Notes under the pieces: model-generated
Databases searched by the model: none
Seen by the model: only the letters and a program-made list of their open reading frames with translations
What the model was told of the DNA's origin: nothing
Shown: one piece after another, positions 11,264-22,204 of the stretch
Numbering within the stretch: position 1 is the stretch's first letter
How the letters are laid out: each line of letters begins with the position of its first letter
From: Poa pratensis
Lineage: Eukaryota; Streptophyta; Magnoliopsida; Poales; Poaceae
DNA length: 64,000 nucleotides
Reading direction: 5' to 3'
NCBI GenBank assembly: GCA_947311845.1
Contig: CAMZMU010000052.1
Coordinates: 133,949,169 to 134,013,168 of the forward strand
Made by a program: the position numbers and the translations under genes

Positions 11264-13988
11264 ATGGCAAAGGGTGGGGGTTCCAAGCGGGGAGCTGCGT
11301 CTGCCGCTGCGACTGATGCAGCACCGAAGGGCAAGAAGAGCGCGGCGAGCGCGCCGGCGGCCGTCGCCGTCCTGAATAAGAGCAGCGGAGACTGGGCGAA
11401 GTCCACAATCAGGGACGCCCATCTGACAAAGTACCGCGAGCAGGGATTGCTGCCTCCCGCGGACCAACTGGCGGTTTGTGCGCCATCGGCCAAGGAGGTA
11501 CCCCTCCGAACCACGCGCCAATGAGCGTGTTTGCTTTGCTGAGTTTCTGCCTAGGGGATTCTCGCTCCCCCTCCACGATTTCGTTCGTGGCCTTCTTTAT
11601 GCCTACGGGGTGCAGATCCATGATCTCACCTCCAACGGTATTCTGCACATTGCGTGCTTCATCACGCTGTGCGAGTGCTTCCTTGGAGTCGCCCCCAGCT
11701 GGGCGTTGTGGAAGGCCATTTTTTTGGTGCGACCAAACAGGGGAGGCGGCTGCACCTACCCTGTGGGCGGCTGCGGGATCCGAGTTCGCGGCGACACCCG
11801 CTATTTTCGACTGAAGACAGTCGACTCCGCACAAGGCTGGAGGAAAGGGTGGTTCTATGCCAGCGTCGAGCAGGGCGCAGTCGCCGCTTTCTCGACTGCT
11901 GCTTTTACAAGGACCAAGGCCTGGGACCATCAGCTTTCGAATGAAGAACTGGCGGAAGCAGGACCCTCCTGTCCCAGATTGGAGGTCTTCCCGACAAGGT
12001 GACGGGTGTGCATCTGATGGCCACCTTTGTGAAGAGGCGGGTATGGCCAATCCGTGCCCGAGCACACCCCATGTGGCAGTACGAGGGCACGAATGATCCC
12101 ACTCGGATGAGCCCAGAGGAGCTGTCAAGGAATGAATTGTTGGCGCATGTGCGATCCATCACCAACCTTACGACAGCCGACCCGTGCAACGTCGACTGCC
12201 CCGTTACTCCGTATGGGATGGAAAATCCTTTGCTTGAGGTATGTGTGCTTTATGGTCTGTTTGTAGTTAGGAGTCGCTACTCGTATGCGTTGTAGCTTTT
12301 GGCTTTACAGCTGTGATTTATGACATGCAGGGTCACTCGACTGTTGCCTCCCTTCCTCCTCTGCCAGAGAATGGCCCGACCGAAGAAACTCAGGTGCAAG
12401 AGGTGGAGGCGAGGGGGGATCATTCGCCAATTCCCTCCGCCACCACTTCGCATGTGGAGGAAGTTGAAGAAGAAGCAGTCGAGGAGGTGTAGACTGAAGA
12501 AGTGGCCGCATGTGACCACGAAATTGACGTCGCACCTCCCAAGCGGCGTCGACTGGCCAAAAAGGTATCTTCCACTGCGAGTGCACCCGAGAAAGAGCAG
12601 GGTTTGGAGGATGACGAGGAATCGGGCTCACCACCCGTTCCCAGGGCCACTCCTTTGCGTGTATGCTCGACGAGCTCGACTCCTCCTCCCCATTCGAGTG
12701 GCGCCCCAGTTTTTGGAGGCCCAAATTTTGAAGACCTCGACTACGAGGAAGATGAGGAGCACAGGTTTGTGTCTCTGCTTATGATATGAAACTTTCTCCT
12801 GTTGCATACTTGTGCTGATGATTTTTTCCTGTGTGCCATTCGCAGTGCTGAGACCGATCAACCTTTATCTCCCCCAGCTGAGAGAGTTCCGACGCCGGAT
12901 CATCCGATCGTTTCTCCGGCCGCACACAAGGTCGTTCAGCAGATGGCCGCCACTGCTGTTGTGGAAGCGACCAAGGTGGCCACTCCGGAGGTCGGGACAT
13001 CGGTCGCGACCCCTGAACCTTGGATGAGCCATGTAAGTATCTTTTGCCTAACCCGTGTACTTTGGGTCTGTATGAGTTAAAAATTATGCTGAGCTCGTGT
13101 GCTTGCAGCCCTTCTACCGCACCTTGGCGGACTCTGCCAAGGCTTACGTCCAGGTGGAGCAAGAGAGGGATGACATGCGCAACGACCTGGACCGGCTCAG
13201 TCGTAAGTTGACTCTGCTGCCGATTCTGAATCTTTCTTTGTGCCATGCTTTGACTTGGTTGAATATGAAATACATGTGACCTCCTGCCTCAGGCGAAAAG
13301 ACGGCGGCTGAGTCCCGCGTGAAGGAGCTGGAGGAAGCGCTCACCGCACAGCGTGCTGAATTGGATTCAGCCGCCGGGCGCGAGAAGGTGTACGCTGAGC
13401 GGCTGGCGGAGCTCGCACGGGAAGTGGGAGGTAAGCAACCCTTTCCTTGTGACATTATGATGTAGCCGTTGAGCGCTTTGTGTTGATTTTTCTGCTTTTT
13501 GCGTTTTTTGAAGAAGCTGCTGGCGTGCCGACCTCTGCAGGCACGGTGAGTGATGATGTATCACTCGACCGTGCTGTGGGCGACCTCGGCGCCGTGTGCA
13601 CTCGGGCGAAGGATGCACTCGCCAAGTCAGCGAGTACACTCGGTGACATGTACAAGGTTTGCTCCCAAGTGGCGAAGTGCCGTCGACTGTGGATGGCTTC
13701 GCCGACGTTTTTGGCCCGGGGACGTCCACCATGGCGGATTTTGCTCGCACCCTCACGGTACGCGGCTCGGAGTCCACCCTCAAACTACTTTTAGGTCACG
13801 GGGTAGAGGCTGACTACGAGGCGGCGTTATCTGAGTTTCCCCGGAAGCCAGATGGGAAACCGATATCTCTGAAGGGAGTCAGCGAGCCAGCCGCACGACT
13901 GGCTGGAATTTTTATGTCCACCATGGAACGTCGAGCAGCAGATGTTGCTGCTCGCGGACGTAGGGCTAAGTCGGAGTCTGCTTCCTAG
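11264..13988 (+). CDS. Antisense, intron-containing gene in the gypsy element (Transposase_28 / 'putative gypsy type transposon' family, PF04195-like)
   Basis: The gene is on the plus strand, opposite to gag-pol. It starts at ATG 11264 with an Ala/Lys/Ser-rich head. At 11520-11990 it shows a conserved core (FAEFLPRGFSLPLHDF, YGVQIHDLTSNGILHIACF, FITLCECFLGVAPSWALWKA), then GVHLMATFVKRRVWPIRARA and WQYEGTNDPTR at 12003-12110. These motifs match the plant 'putative gypsy type transposon' family. Canonical GT..AG introns are seen at 12239-12330, 12765-12845, 13033-13108, 13203-13292 and 13431-13513, separating Glu/Ser/Pro-rich and coiled-coil exons. The last segment ends at TAG 13986-13988. Frame changes near 11510, 11950 and 13660 suggest this copy is damaged. 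Its function is not known. Because the introns are antisense to the genomic RNA, they would survive retrotransposition. Confidence 0.72.
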
Positions 13989-14169
13989 ATTTTAGGGCAG
14001 CCGAACTATTTTATGGTTTGTAATGATATGTGAATCGCACAAGTGTGTGCGCCTTTTGCTACTCTGAATAGCTTTTGATAATATATATCCAGTCGATAAG
14101 CTGTGTGCTGCTTTATTTGGAATTATGATGTCTGGTTTCTTCTTCTGATACGAAGTTTGCATTGTGATT

Positions 14170-14998
14170 ATGCTCTTTGAACAGTCACGGGAACCCGCTG
14201 CTTCGACTGGCTCCTCGCAACCTCCAACTACCACCCGGTCACAAGCACAGGTGGTAAATGACGCCAAAGTCATGGAGTTTATGAAAACTCGGTACGTGAG
14301 TATGGAGCAAGACCTGAAGCGTGCTCAAAAAGAGCTGGAGATACTGAAAATGAGACCAGCGTTGGCAACCCAACGCGAGGATTATGTGCTTGGAGAGATG
14401 GAGCTTGTGAACAGGCAACTCGAATGTGAGTTCGACTTTTGATTTTGCTTACAAACTTTTGCTTAGTCCTTTCTTTTTGACCTGGCTTGCGCGTCTCGCA
14501 GGCTTTGTTGACGACTTCCAAGCGGAGCAGGCTTGTGTTGAGGAGCGTTTGGATAGCGTGGTTGACGACCCCACGACTGGACGCCAACATTTTTGGCTTG
14601 ATAAGTATCATGCACGCATACTCGCCAAGCTGAAGGATCGTGCTTGGAGGAGTGCTCAATTACTCGAGCTATGCAGGATGGCCTTCATTCGACTCAACGA
14701 GACGTTGTTTCCCGCGGGGCCGCAACCACAAGGTATCCATGCCTTGCTAAACATCTTCCGCCATGCTGGTCCCACTCGAGAGTTGCTAACCCAGAAGCTT
14801 GTGGCTGGAGCGAACGCGGTCATGGCGTATGTGCGGAGTCAACGACCATTTTTGGTGTTACCACCACCCGAAGCTGGGGCAACTTTGGACCAGGCAGACT
14901 TGGATGGCACAGTTCGTTCTGCGGAGGTGCTGGTCGAGCGTATGCACGACCAACTTTGTGGGCCTATGCTGCCCATCAAGGAAGAACCTGAGGGTTAA
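14170..14998 (+). CDS. Second antisense ORF in the gypsy element, coiled-coil protein
   Basis: This is a plus-strand gene downstream of the first antisense gene. Either ATG 14170 starts it, or the AG at 14183-14184 is a splice acceptor joining it to the previous gene. The first exon has a Gln/Thr/Ser-rich linker and a heptad-like region (MEQDLKRAQKELEILKM). A GT..AG intron lies at about 14428-14501. The second exon (VDDFQAEQACVEERL, LLELCRMAFIRLNETLFPAG) ends in IKEEPEG and a stop at 14996-14998. The block LNETLFPAGPQPQGIHALL resembles the end of the preceding antisense gene (SGEVPSTVDGFADVF), which suggests an internal duplication. A polyadenylation region may follow, since a G-rich block (GGGGGAAAGCCCCCGAGT) starts near 15030. 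Function unknown. Confidence 0.6.
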
Positions 14999-15473
14999 GG
15001 CAACATGTTTATGTAAATATCTTTGTACAGGGGGGAAAGCCCCCGAGTGTAATTCTGGCTCTTTTGTACATAATATGATTTGTGTATCTTGATATTTGCC
15101 CAGCCCCCGAGTCCATCGAGTGAGGGTTTATGAAATATGTGTTGGTTGCGGAGTTTTTGTTTGAATCCTTGTGATGCAGCCCCCTAGTGCTCGGGTGCAG
15201 CTAAGGTGTTATGTTTTGTAGGAGCGAGAGCTTGTGTGTTTGATAACGCATCCCCCGAGTGTTCGGGTGCGGTCAAGTTATGAATTATGCGAGTAGTAAA
15301 CACACAGAGAAATAGGAGGAACATTGATTATATTCCACTTTTGAATAGTAAGCTGCAGGTCGCCTCATTAAAAACCTTCCAGCCCCCTTAGGTACCCTGG
15401 TAAGGAAAAGAGCGCGTCTGAAACCTGCAGCTATCCGACATATCTCCCATTACAATGTATGATTATGAACATG

Positions 15474-16560
15474 CTAAGCATAGAAACGGCGCAGGTGCGC
15501 AACGTTCCAAGGATTGTGCGAGAGTTCGTCTGTCTTCGCGTGCTTCAGTCGATATGCGCCTCCACCAAGGACTTCGGTGATGATGAAGGGACCTTCCCAT
15601 GGGGAGGCGAGCTTGTGCACTTTTTTCTGCTTCAATCGAAGAACCAGGTCGCCAACCTCGAAGGACCTGGTGCGCAGTCGACGGCTATGATAGTTGCCGA
15701 GATCCTGCTGGTAAACAGCTGTGCGTGCTAGCGCCATGTCGCGTGCTTCATCGAGCAAATCGACTGCGTCCTCGAGTGCTTCATCCGCGTCTTCTTCATT
15801 GTATGCTTCGATTCTTGGTGCATTGAATCTTACATCTGATGGCAGGATTGCCTCTACGCCGTAGACCATAAAAAATGGAGTGAACTGTGTCGAAGTATTC
15901 GGAGTTGTGCGTAGGCTCCATAGCACAGATGGGAGTTCTTCGACCCAGACACCCGCGGCTCTTTTGAGTGGCACCAGGAGACGCTTCTTGATTCCGCTTG
16001 TTACGAGTCCATTGGCTTTTTCGACCTGGCCATTGGATTGCGGATGTGCCACGGATGCATAATTGAGCGTGAAGTCTTGCTCTTTGCAGAAAGTTTGGAA
16101 CTCTTCAGCCGTGAAGTTTGTGCCATTATCAGTGATAATACTGTTTGGGACACCAAAGCGGTAGATGATGCTCTTTATGAAGTTGACTGCCGTAGTTGCA
16201 GTCGAATTTGTGATAGGGACCGCCTCGATCCACTTTGTGAACTTGTCGACTGCCACCAGAAGATGAGTATGCCCGCCATGCGAAGATTTTTTGAGTGACC
16301 CAACCATATCAAGCCCCCACTGGGCGAAAGGCCAGGCCAGTGGTATGGTCTTCCATGCTGATGCGGGTGCGCGCGGCTTTGTTGCGAATTTCTGGCAGCC
16401 GATACACCTTTTGACTATGTCGTCCGCGTCTTGAGCGCTGTGGGCCAGTAAAAACCTGCTCGAAAGGCTTTGGCTACGAGTGATCGACTGCTAGCATGAT
16501 GCCCGCAGGTATCTGCATGAATATCTCGAAGTATGGCTTGACCATCCTCGAATGCTATGC
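15474..16560 (-). pseudogene. Integrase of the Tat-type element (end of pol)
   Basis: From 16560 downwards it shows the zinc-binding HHCC domain (CGHHASSRSL ... CIGCQKF), then the DDE core. The first Asp is in WGLDMVG, the second in DNGTNF and the Glu in VEKANG, after HPQSNGQ. The C-terminal domain (SFEVGDLVLRL, LASPWEGPFIITEVL) ends NPWNVAHLRRFYA and a stop at 15474. The core and C-terminal part (16307-15474) are one open frame of 277 codons, the best-kept part of the polyprotein. The zinc-finger part is in a broken frame. Confidence 0.88.
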
Positions 16561-16653
16561 ACCGTTGGAACATACCTGATATGCTGCATTTGTATAACTC
16601 GTCGTTGATGATGGTGTATGCTTTGGATCTTCGAGTGACGCGCCGGGACTCGG

Positions 16654-17493
16654 TTATGTCGTCTGGCAGCTCGTTGCGGAGTATGTATGCCAGGAAAGGT
16701 TGAGTCCAGGTTGGCTCGATGAGGAGTACCTCGACTGGAGGATCCTCTGTGCTGGGTGCTTTGTTTTGGCTGGTGCAGTCGATGAAGGAGGGACTCGTTT
16801 CTCCTTGATGGACCTGTGCTCAATGCGCTCGAGGAAAACCCCAGGTGGAACTTGTGCGCCCGTGGAGCCTAAGTTGGCTAGCATATCTGCCTCTTCATTG
16901 CTTTCCCGTCCTATGTGCCTCAACTCGTAGCCATCGAAGCTGCCCTCCAGTGTGGTGTACAGGTCGCGGTAGGCGATCATGTTGTCTGCTATGGCATCGC
17001 AGGCTTTCATTGTTTGCCGCACCACCAGATTTGAGTCGCCGTAGATCATCAATCGAGTGCACCCAAGTGTCTTGGCCATCCGCATGCCATGGATTAAAGC
17101 TTCGTATTCGGCTTCATTGTTGGATGGTAGTTTGAAACCCATTTGCAGGTCATAGCAAAGCTTGTCGCCTTTTGGTGATATGAGGATGACGCATGCACAT
17201 GCGCCTTCATGTTTTTTGGACCCATCAAAGTACATGGTCCATGAGTTGGACAAATCTGGCACACCAGGCAATTAGGCTTCGATCCACTCGGTTGTGAAGT
17301 CAGGTAAGACTTGTGCTTTGATGGCCTTCGGGTGCTCATACTTGATGTCTCTTGGTGCGAGCTCGATGAGCCATTTTGCGACTCGCCCAGTTGCATTGGG
17401 GTTTGTGAGGATATCACTGATTGCTGAGTTACTTACCACGGTGATCGGGTGCTCTGTGAAATAGTGCGTCAACTTTCTTGATGACATGAACAC
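16654..17493 (-). pseudogene. RNase H region of the Tat-type element
   Basis: The linker after reverse transcriptase (HPITVVSNSAISDILTNP, GRVAKWLIEL) lies at 17493-17272. It is followed by an in-frame stop and the RNase H domain: YFDGSKKHEGA (first Asp), NNEAEYEALIHGM (Glu), IYGDSNLVVRQ (second Asp) and GRESNEEADMLANLG. The stop between the linker and the domain, and frame changes near 17500, break the polyprotein. Confidence 0.85.
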
Positions 17494-17707
17494 GGCATAG
17501 GCCAGCTTTTGATAGTGCGGGTACCGCTGCTTTTATATAGAAGAACCTCGCTCAAGTAGTAGACTGGGCGTTGTATACTTTGGGCATGTCCCTCCTCCAT
17601 GCGCTCGACTACCAGTACGGTACTCACCACCCTATTTGTAGCTGAGACATACAGGTATAGCGGCTCCCGTTCCTTGGGTGCAACGAGGATCGAGGGCTTG
17701 TGAGGAT

Positions 17708-18731
17708 TCACTTGAGGTCCGTGAAGGCTGCTTCAGCTTCTGGCGTCCACTCGAATTTGTCTGCTTTCTTCTTCAGTCGATAGAACGGCAGCGCTTTTTC
17801 TCCCAGTTTGCTGATGAATCGACTGAGCGCTGCCACTCGACCTGCTAGCTTCTGTACATCATGAAGTTTTGAAGGCCTTTGCATTGTGAGGATGGCCTGT
17901 ATTTTCTCCGGGTCTGCTTCGATTCCACGAGCAGAGACTAGATACCCTAAGAGCTGCCCGGCTGGAACGCCGAACGTGCACTTCTTAGGATTGAGCTTGA
18001 TATGAAAGCGCTTGAGGTTGTCGAATGTCTCCCTCAAATCGTCGAGTAGCGTGTGCTCTTCCCTTGTTGTGATAACAATGTCGTCCACGTAGACTTGGAC
18101 GTTTCGTCCGATCTGCTTTTTGAGGCAATCTTGCATCATGCGCTGGTATGTTGCACCGCATTTTTGAGCCCAAAGGGCATGGTTGTGTAACAGTAGACCC
18201 CGAGTGGGGTTATGAACGCCGTTTTTTCTCATCTTCTTCCTTCATCCTTATCTGGTGGTAACCTGAGTAAGCATCCAGGAAGGATAGTCGTGCGCATCCG
18301 GCGGTGGAGTCGACGATCTGGTCGATTCGGGGTAACGGGAAGTGATCCTTGGGACAACACTTGTTGAGTGCTGTGAAGTCCACGCACATCCGAAGGATGT
18401 CTGTATGCTTCTTCTCTACGAGCACGGGGTTGGCTACCCATTGTGATTTCTTGATTTCTCTGATGAACCCTGCTGCGAGTAGCCTGTCGACCTCAGACTC
18501 GACAGCGGTTCGCTTTGGGCCGGAGATCGGCGCATTGTTTGCTTGACTGGCTTGCATCTGGAAATAACTGGAGAGAGTGCTCGGCGAATTCCCTGGGAAT
18601 ACCTGGCATGTCGGCTGGACACCACGCAAATATTTCCCAGTTCTCACGGAGGAATTCGACGAGCGCGCCTTCCTATGCGATAGGCAACTCGAAGATACGT
18701 TGACTGTCTTGGACGGGTCAGTCGGGTGCAC
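17708..18731 (-). pseudogene. Reverse transcriptase of the Tat-type element
   Basis: The first half (18731-18210) has AAGFIREIKKSQWVANPVLV, RMCVDFTALNKCCPKDHFPL and FLDAYSGYHQIRM. The second half (18232-17708), in another frame, has GATYQRMM, the catalytic VYVDDIVI box, NPKKCTFGV and the connection region ending in EAAFTDLK. A frameshift near 18215-18235 separates the halves. The YVDD motif is intact. The order PR-RT-RH-INT is that of Ty3/gypsy elements. Confidence 0.9.
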
Positions 18732-18942
18732 CTGATGGACCTTGTGTCATTTGTTGCATTGAACGATCGTCGACTGCCAATCTTTTATGCTCTGGCATGA
18801 GTGTTCGGTCGTTGGAGATCGCCAGATCGGCGAGTGCTGTTCCATGCCAAACGTCTCGGAGATTTTGCTGAACTCACGGTCGCAAGCATCGGACCTTTGA
18901 AATTTCCACGGACAGTGATGACTCCTTTTGGTCCTGGCATCT

Positions 18943-19251
18943 TTAGCATGAGGTACGCATAGTGTGGCACTGCCATGAATCGAGCGAACGTTGGGCGTCC
19001 AAGATAGCATGGTATTGTGATTTCCAGTCGACGACCTCGAACTCAATCGACTCTGTCTTGAAGTGGCTTTTGTCCCCGAACGTAACGTCGAGTTGTATGG
19101 TGCCTTCTGGGCTGATTGCTTTGCCAGGAACGATACCGTGAAAGGTATTTGAAGATTTTGGGAGGTTTTCGACTGACCTGTTCATTTTGCGGAGCGTGTC
19201 TGAGAAGATGATGTTTATGCCGCTGCCTCCGTCCATGAAGACCTTGGTCAT
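18943..19251 (-). pseudogene. Aspartic protease domain of the Tat-type element
   Basis: The frame contains FMDGGSGINIIFSDTLRKM. This is the expected retropepsin flap position, but the active-site triplet reads Asp-Gly-Gly instead of the usual Asp-Ser/Thr-Gly. It is followed by FHGIVPGKAISPEGTIQLDV. Many plant Tat proteases have a similar DGGS motif, so it need not be a mutation. The frame breaks near 18945 before reaching reverse transcriptase. Confidence 0.75.
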
Positions 19252-19792
19252 GGCGTAGCCTCCGATTTGCGCGTCGAGTACCAGAGCGGCGTGCCCTGGT
19301 CGAACTACAGAAGGGGGTGGTCCGCCCGACTGAAGCTTATGGTGGTCTCTGATCCCTTCAGAAATTCGGGCACGGCAGGAGGTGCCATGACAGCCATATT
19401 CACCTGTCGAGTGATTAGCTTTTGCTGCCTGTTGGAGGGGCGACCCTTTTGTATCATGTACATCTGCCCGTGAGGCTGTGGGTATTGATCATCTTCTACC
19501 CGATGTCCGGGCTGTATGGCACCCGCGAGATGTGTGCCTGTACCAGGCTGTGGTGGTGGTGCGGTGGCGGCTGAGGACCCATTATGGCGGGTACCGCATT
19601 TGGCTGCTGCACTTGTGCAGGGGTCGACTGAGCGGGTGCAGGGCTGTACCTTTTGAGTCGTGTCATGTAATCAGATGCCAATTGGTCGAATTCCCTGCAA
19701 TTCCTCAACGTGTGGTTGGAGCGTAATTTTCGTCGTCCCCCTTAAAGAGGTGGAATCTGCACCAGTCGTCCATCTTTTCTTCGAATGATCGC

Positions 19793-21278
19793 TCATTTTG
19801 TGTCAGCGCATTTGCGCCACTCTTGCCTTTTGTAGCTGTCGCTTCGTGGCTCGCGGTCTCGACTGTCCGTCGTCATCCGACCTTCTGTTGCTCCTGTCCT
19901 GATCATCACGAGGTTGTGTGTATCCAGCCGCCATGAACTCGGGTCTGTCGTCGTCGTAAGGACGTTTTGAACGTTTGCGCCTGCGATCATCTCTGTATGA
20001 GTCTCGACGGCTTCGACTGCCGCTTTCATGACCGTCGCGTGGTGGAGAAACGCGTGATCTTCGCACAGAGTCCTCTCCATTGCCCACTCAGTCGCGATTT
20101 TTAGGAGTTGAGCCAAGGAACTTGGCTTTTCGCGACCAAGTGCTTCCTTGAAGTCTTTCCTGGCGAGACCCATTGTGAAGGCGTCCATGGCCCTATCTTC
20201 AGATATTTGGCCTACTGAATTGCGTATTTCGGTCCAACGCCGTATGTATGATCTCAACGACTCGTCTGATCGTTGGACGCAAGCTCTCAGTTCTTCGAAT
20301 GTCTTCGGGCGCTCGCAGAGAGGCTCGAAGTTTTTGATGAAGTCTCTTCGGAAGTCATCCCATGAGTCGTATGACGACGGGGTAGCGCCTTGAGCCAGTC
20401 GCGGGCTGTGCCTTCGAGCATAAGTCGTATGTATTGCATCGCTGTGGTGTTTGTGCCTCGCTGGCACGAGACGGCGAGTCTATAGTCTTCTAGCCACCCA
20501 GACGGTTCTTGCCTACCGTTGTACTTGGGTTGTTCAGATGTCAACTTGAACCCTTTGGGCATCGTGTCTCGCGGATGCGTCGAGTGAAGCACAAGGCTCC
20601 GCATGGCTCTGGTTCCCTGTCAATATGAGTCGCTGCTGTAAGACCTGCGAGATCTGCTTCTGCTGGACCTGCGCCGGTGTGTGCTTCTTCTTTCCTCCGA
20701 GTGGTGACTGCGACTGCTATGATCACGTGTTGCGTGTCGCGGGCTTGCTACCTGGCGATCTCGACTCCCACCTGGAGTTTTGTCTTCTGGCTGTATGGCC
20801 TTTGCTGCAAGAGCTAGTGATTTGATTTGTTGGCGATGTAGGGCGGCGTTAGGATCATCCGCCGGAGGCTGCATTGCCTTAAGGTAAGCACCCACGGAGA
20901 TCAGAGCACCCTCAGCTGTTTTGGGTACTGGGATTTCGTCAGCGTCGTATGTCATGAATGACAAGTTGCGAGTGATTGCTGCTCTCTCATTTTCTGGGAG
21001 GCCTGCCAGCCTTGACCTCTGTCTTGGGGCTGCTTGCCCTGTGGAGCTAAGGGACATCTGCCTCCTTCGTGCACTCGACAGGCTGGCTTGCCTTTTGCGT
21101 TCTTCGAGTGCAGCTCGGTAGTTCTGCAGTCGAAGCGATTCCTGCCAGTTGAAATACTGAAGGTCAACATCTCCTCCGGAGTTGAGCCTGCTGGCATCAT
21201 TGTGCACTCCTTGATGACTTTATCTGCTTTTGCCGCCATCTCTGCAGTGATTGTCAAGGTTGTGACCCCATCCGGCAT
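19793..21278 (-). pseudogene. gag region of the Tat-type element (frameshifted)
   Basis: Three frames together make a gag protein. The first piece begins MPDGVTTLTITAEMAAKADK at 21278. The second (21207-20620) has SLRLQNYRAALEERKRQ and an Arg/Ser-rich tail. The third (20604-19793) has the Retrotrans_gag core: GWLEDYRLAVSCQRGT, EGTARDWLKAL, FRRDFIKNFEPLCERPKTF, YIRRWTEIRNSV and MGLARKDFKEALGREKP. It ends in a basic, Arg/Asp-rich tail. Frame changes occur near 21195, 20610 and 20400-20460. No clear zinc knuckle was found. Confidence 0.82.
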
Positions 21279-21280
21279 GG

Positions 21281-22204
21281 TTACCGTGCATGGGAATTCT
21301 GTGGGCCGCGGATGGCTGCTGCTGCGGATGATTCACCAAAAATAGCCACGTAAACCTGATGGGGGATGGCCCGTGGGCATGTGTATGTGCTGTCTATTCC
21401 CGTCATGGACTCGACTTCTTCATCAAGGCTCATGTCAGAGTCAGTATGCCCGTCGAGTAGATCTTCCAGGCGGAACTCATTGTCGATGCGTTCATCGATT
21501 ATGCCCATCTCGGTGTCAACGAGACCGTTATGAACTTCAGAGTCGAGGGTTGTGCTGATGCAGATCTCGGAGTCGAAGTTGCTGTCATGTGCAGGTTCGG
21601 AGAAGTCGTCGAGGGAGATCCCGCAGTCGAAGCTATCATCGAGTGGAAGATCGAACTCGATGTCGTTTGTGCGGTATGCTGATTCAGCTTCCTCGCCTTG
21701 GAGTTCCTTCGTCATGAACTCGTTGATTTCACCAGTCGACATGGTTGTTGCAGGTGACGCAGCTCCAAGGATCGACAATGGGGCAAATGCAGTCGATGGA
21801 TCCCCGGGTGCAGCCAACGCGAGTTGTCTTGGATCTGTCAAGTCCTGCGTACCAACATTGTTTACGAAAAAATTGAATGCTCGAACAGTTAGATCCAAAC
21901 CTGACTCGAGACCCGAAAACGCTTCCTGAAGTTCTGGCGAGTGCGGATCAAAGTTCATCAGAGGAGTGGATGTGCTTTTTGCTGGTGAGATCGGCGAGCT
22001 GTCGCTTCTTGAAGGAGTCGGCGAATCGCCGTGTGTCGCCTGAGTTGGCGAGTTGTGGTTTGCTGATGAAGCCGGCGAGTTGCCGTCTGCAGATGTGATC
22101 GGCGAGTTGCCGTTTTTTGATGAAACCGCCGAAACTTCGAGTCCAGCGCTATCCTTTCCCACAGACGGCACCACTTGACGAGGGGTAGACTCATCAAGAC
22201 CCAT
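21281..22204 (-). CDS. Acidic N-terminal ORF of the Tat-type element, starting inside the LTR
   Basis: A 307-residue open frame starts at ATG 22204, which lies inside the 5' LTR (22176-22671). It reads out of the LTR and straight through the primer-binding site (encoding RQVVPSVGK) into the internal region. Residues about 28-80 are repeats of a 7-10 residue Asn/Ser/Pro unit (NGNSP, DGNSP, NHNSP, HGDSP). The rest is strongly acidic (EFDLPLDDSFDCGISLDDFSE) and ends QNSHAR before TAA at 21281. I do not recognise a domain; extra ORFs upstream of gag are known in some Tat-lineage elements. Confidence 0.65.
   Translation of the reverse strand: MGLDESTPRQVVPSVGKDSAGLEVSAVSSKNGNSPITSADGNSPASSANHNSPTQATHGDSPTPSRSDSSPISPAKSTSTPLMNFDPHSPELQEAFSGLESGLDLTVRAFNFFVNNVGTQDLTDPRQLALAAPGDPSTAFAPLSILGAASPATTMSTGEINEFMTKELQGEEAESAYRTNDIEFDLPLDDSFDCGISLDDFSEPAHDSNFDSEICISTTLDSEVHNGLVDTEMGIIDERIDNEFRLEDLLDGHTDSDMSLDEEVESMTGIDSTYTCPRAIPHQVYVAIFGESSAAAAIRGPQNSHAR
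22158..22173 (-). other. Primer-binding site of the Tat-type element
   Basis: Two bases after the 5' LTR the minus strand reads TGGTGCCGTCTGTGGG. The TGG start matches the CCA end of a tRNA, as expected. I did not assign the tRNA. Confidence 0.7.
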
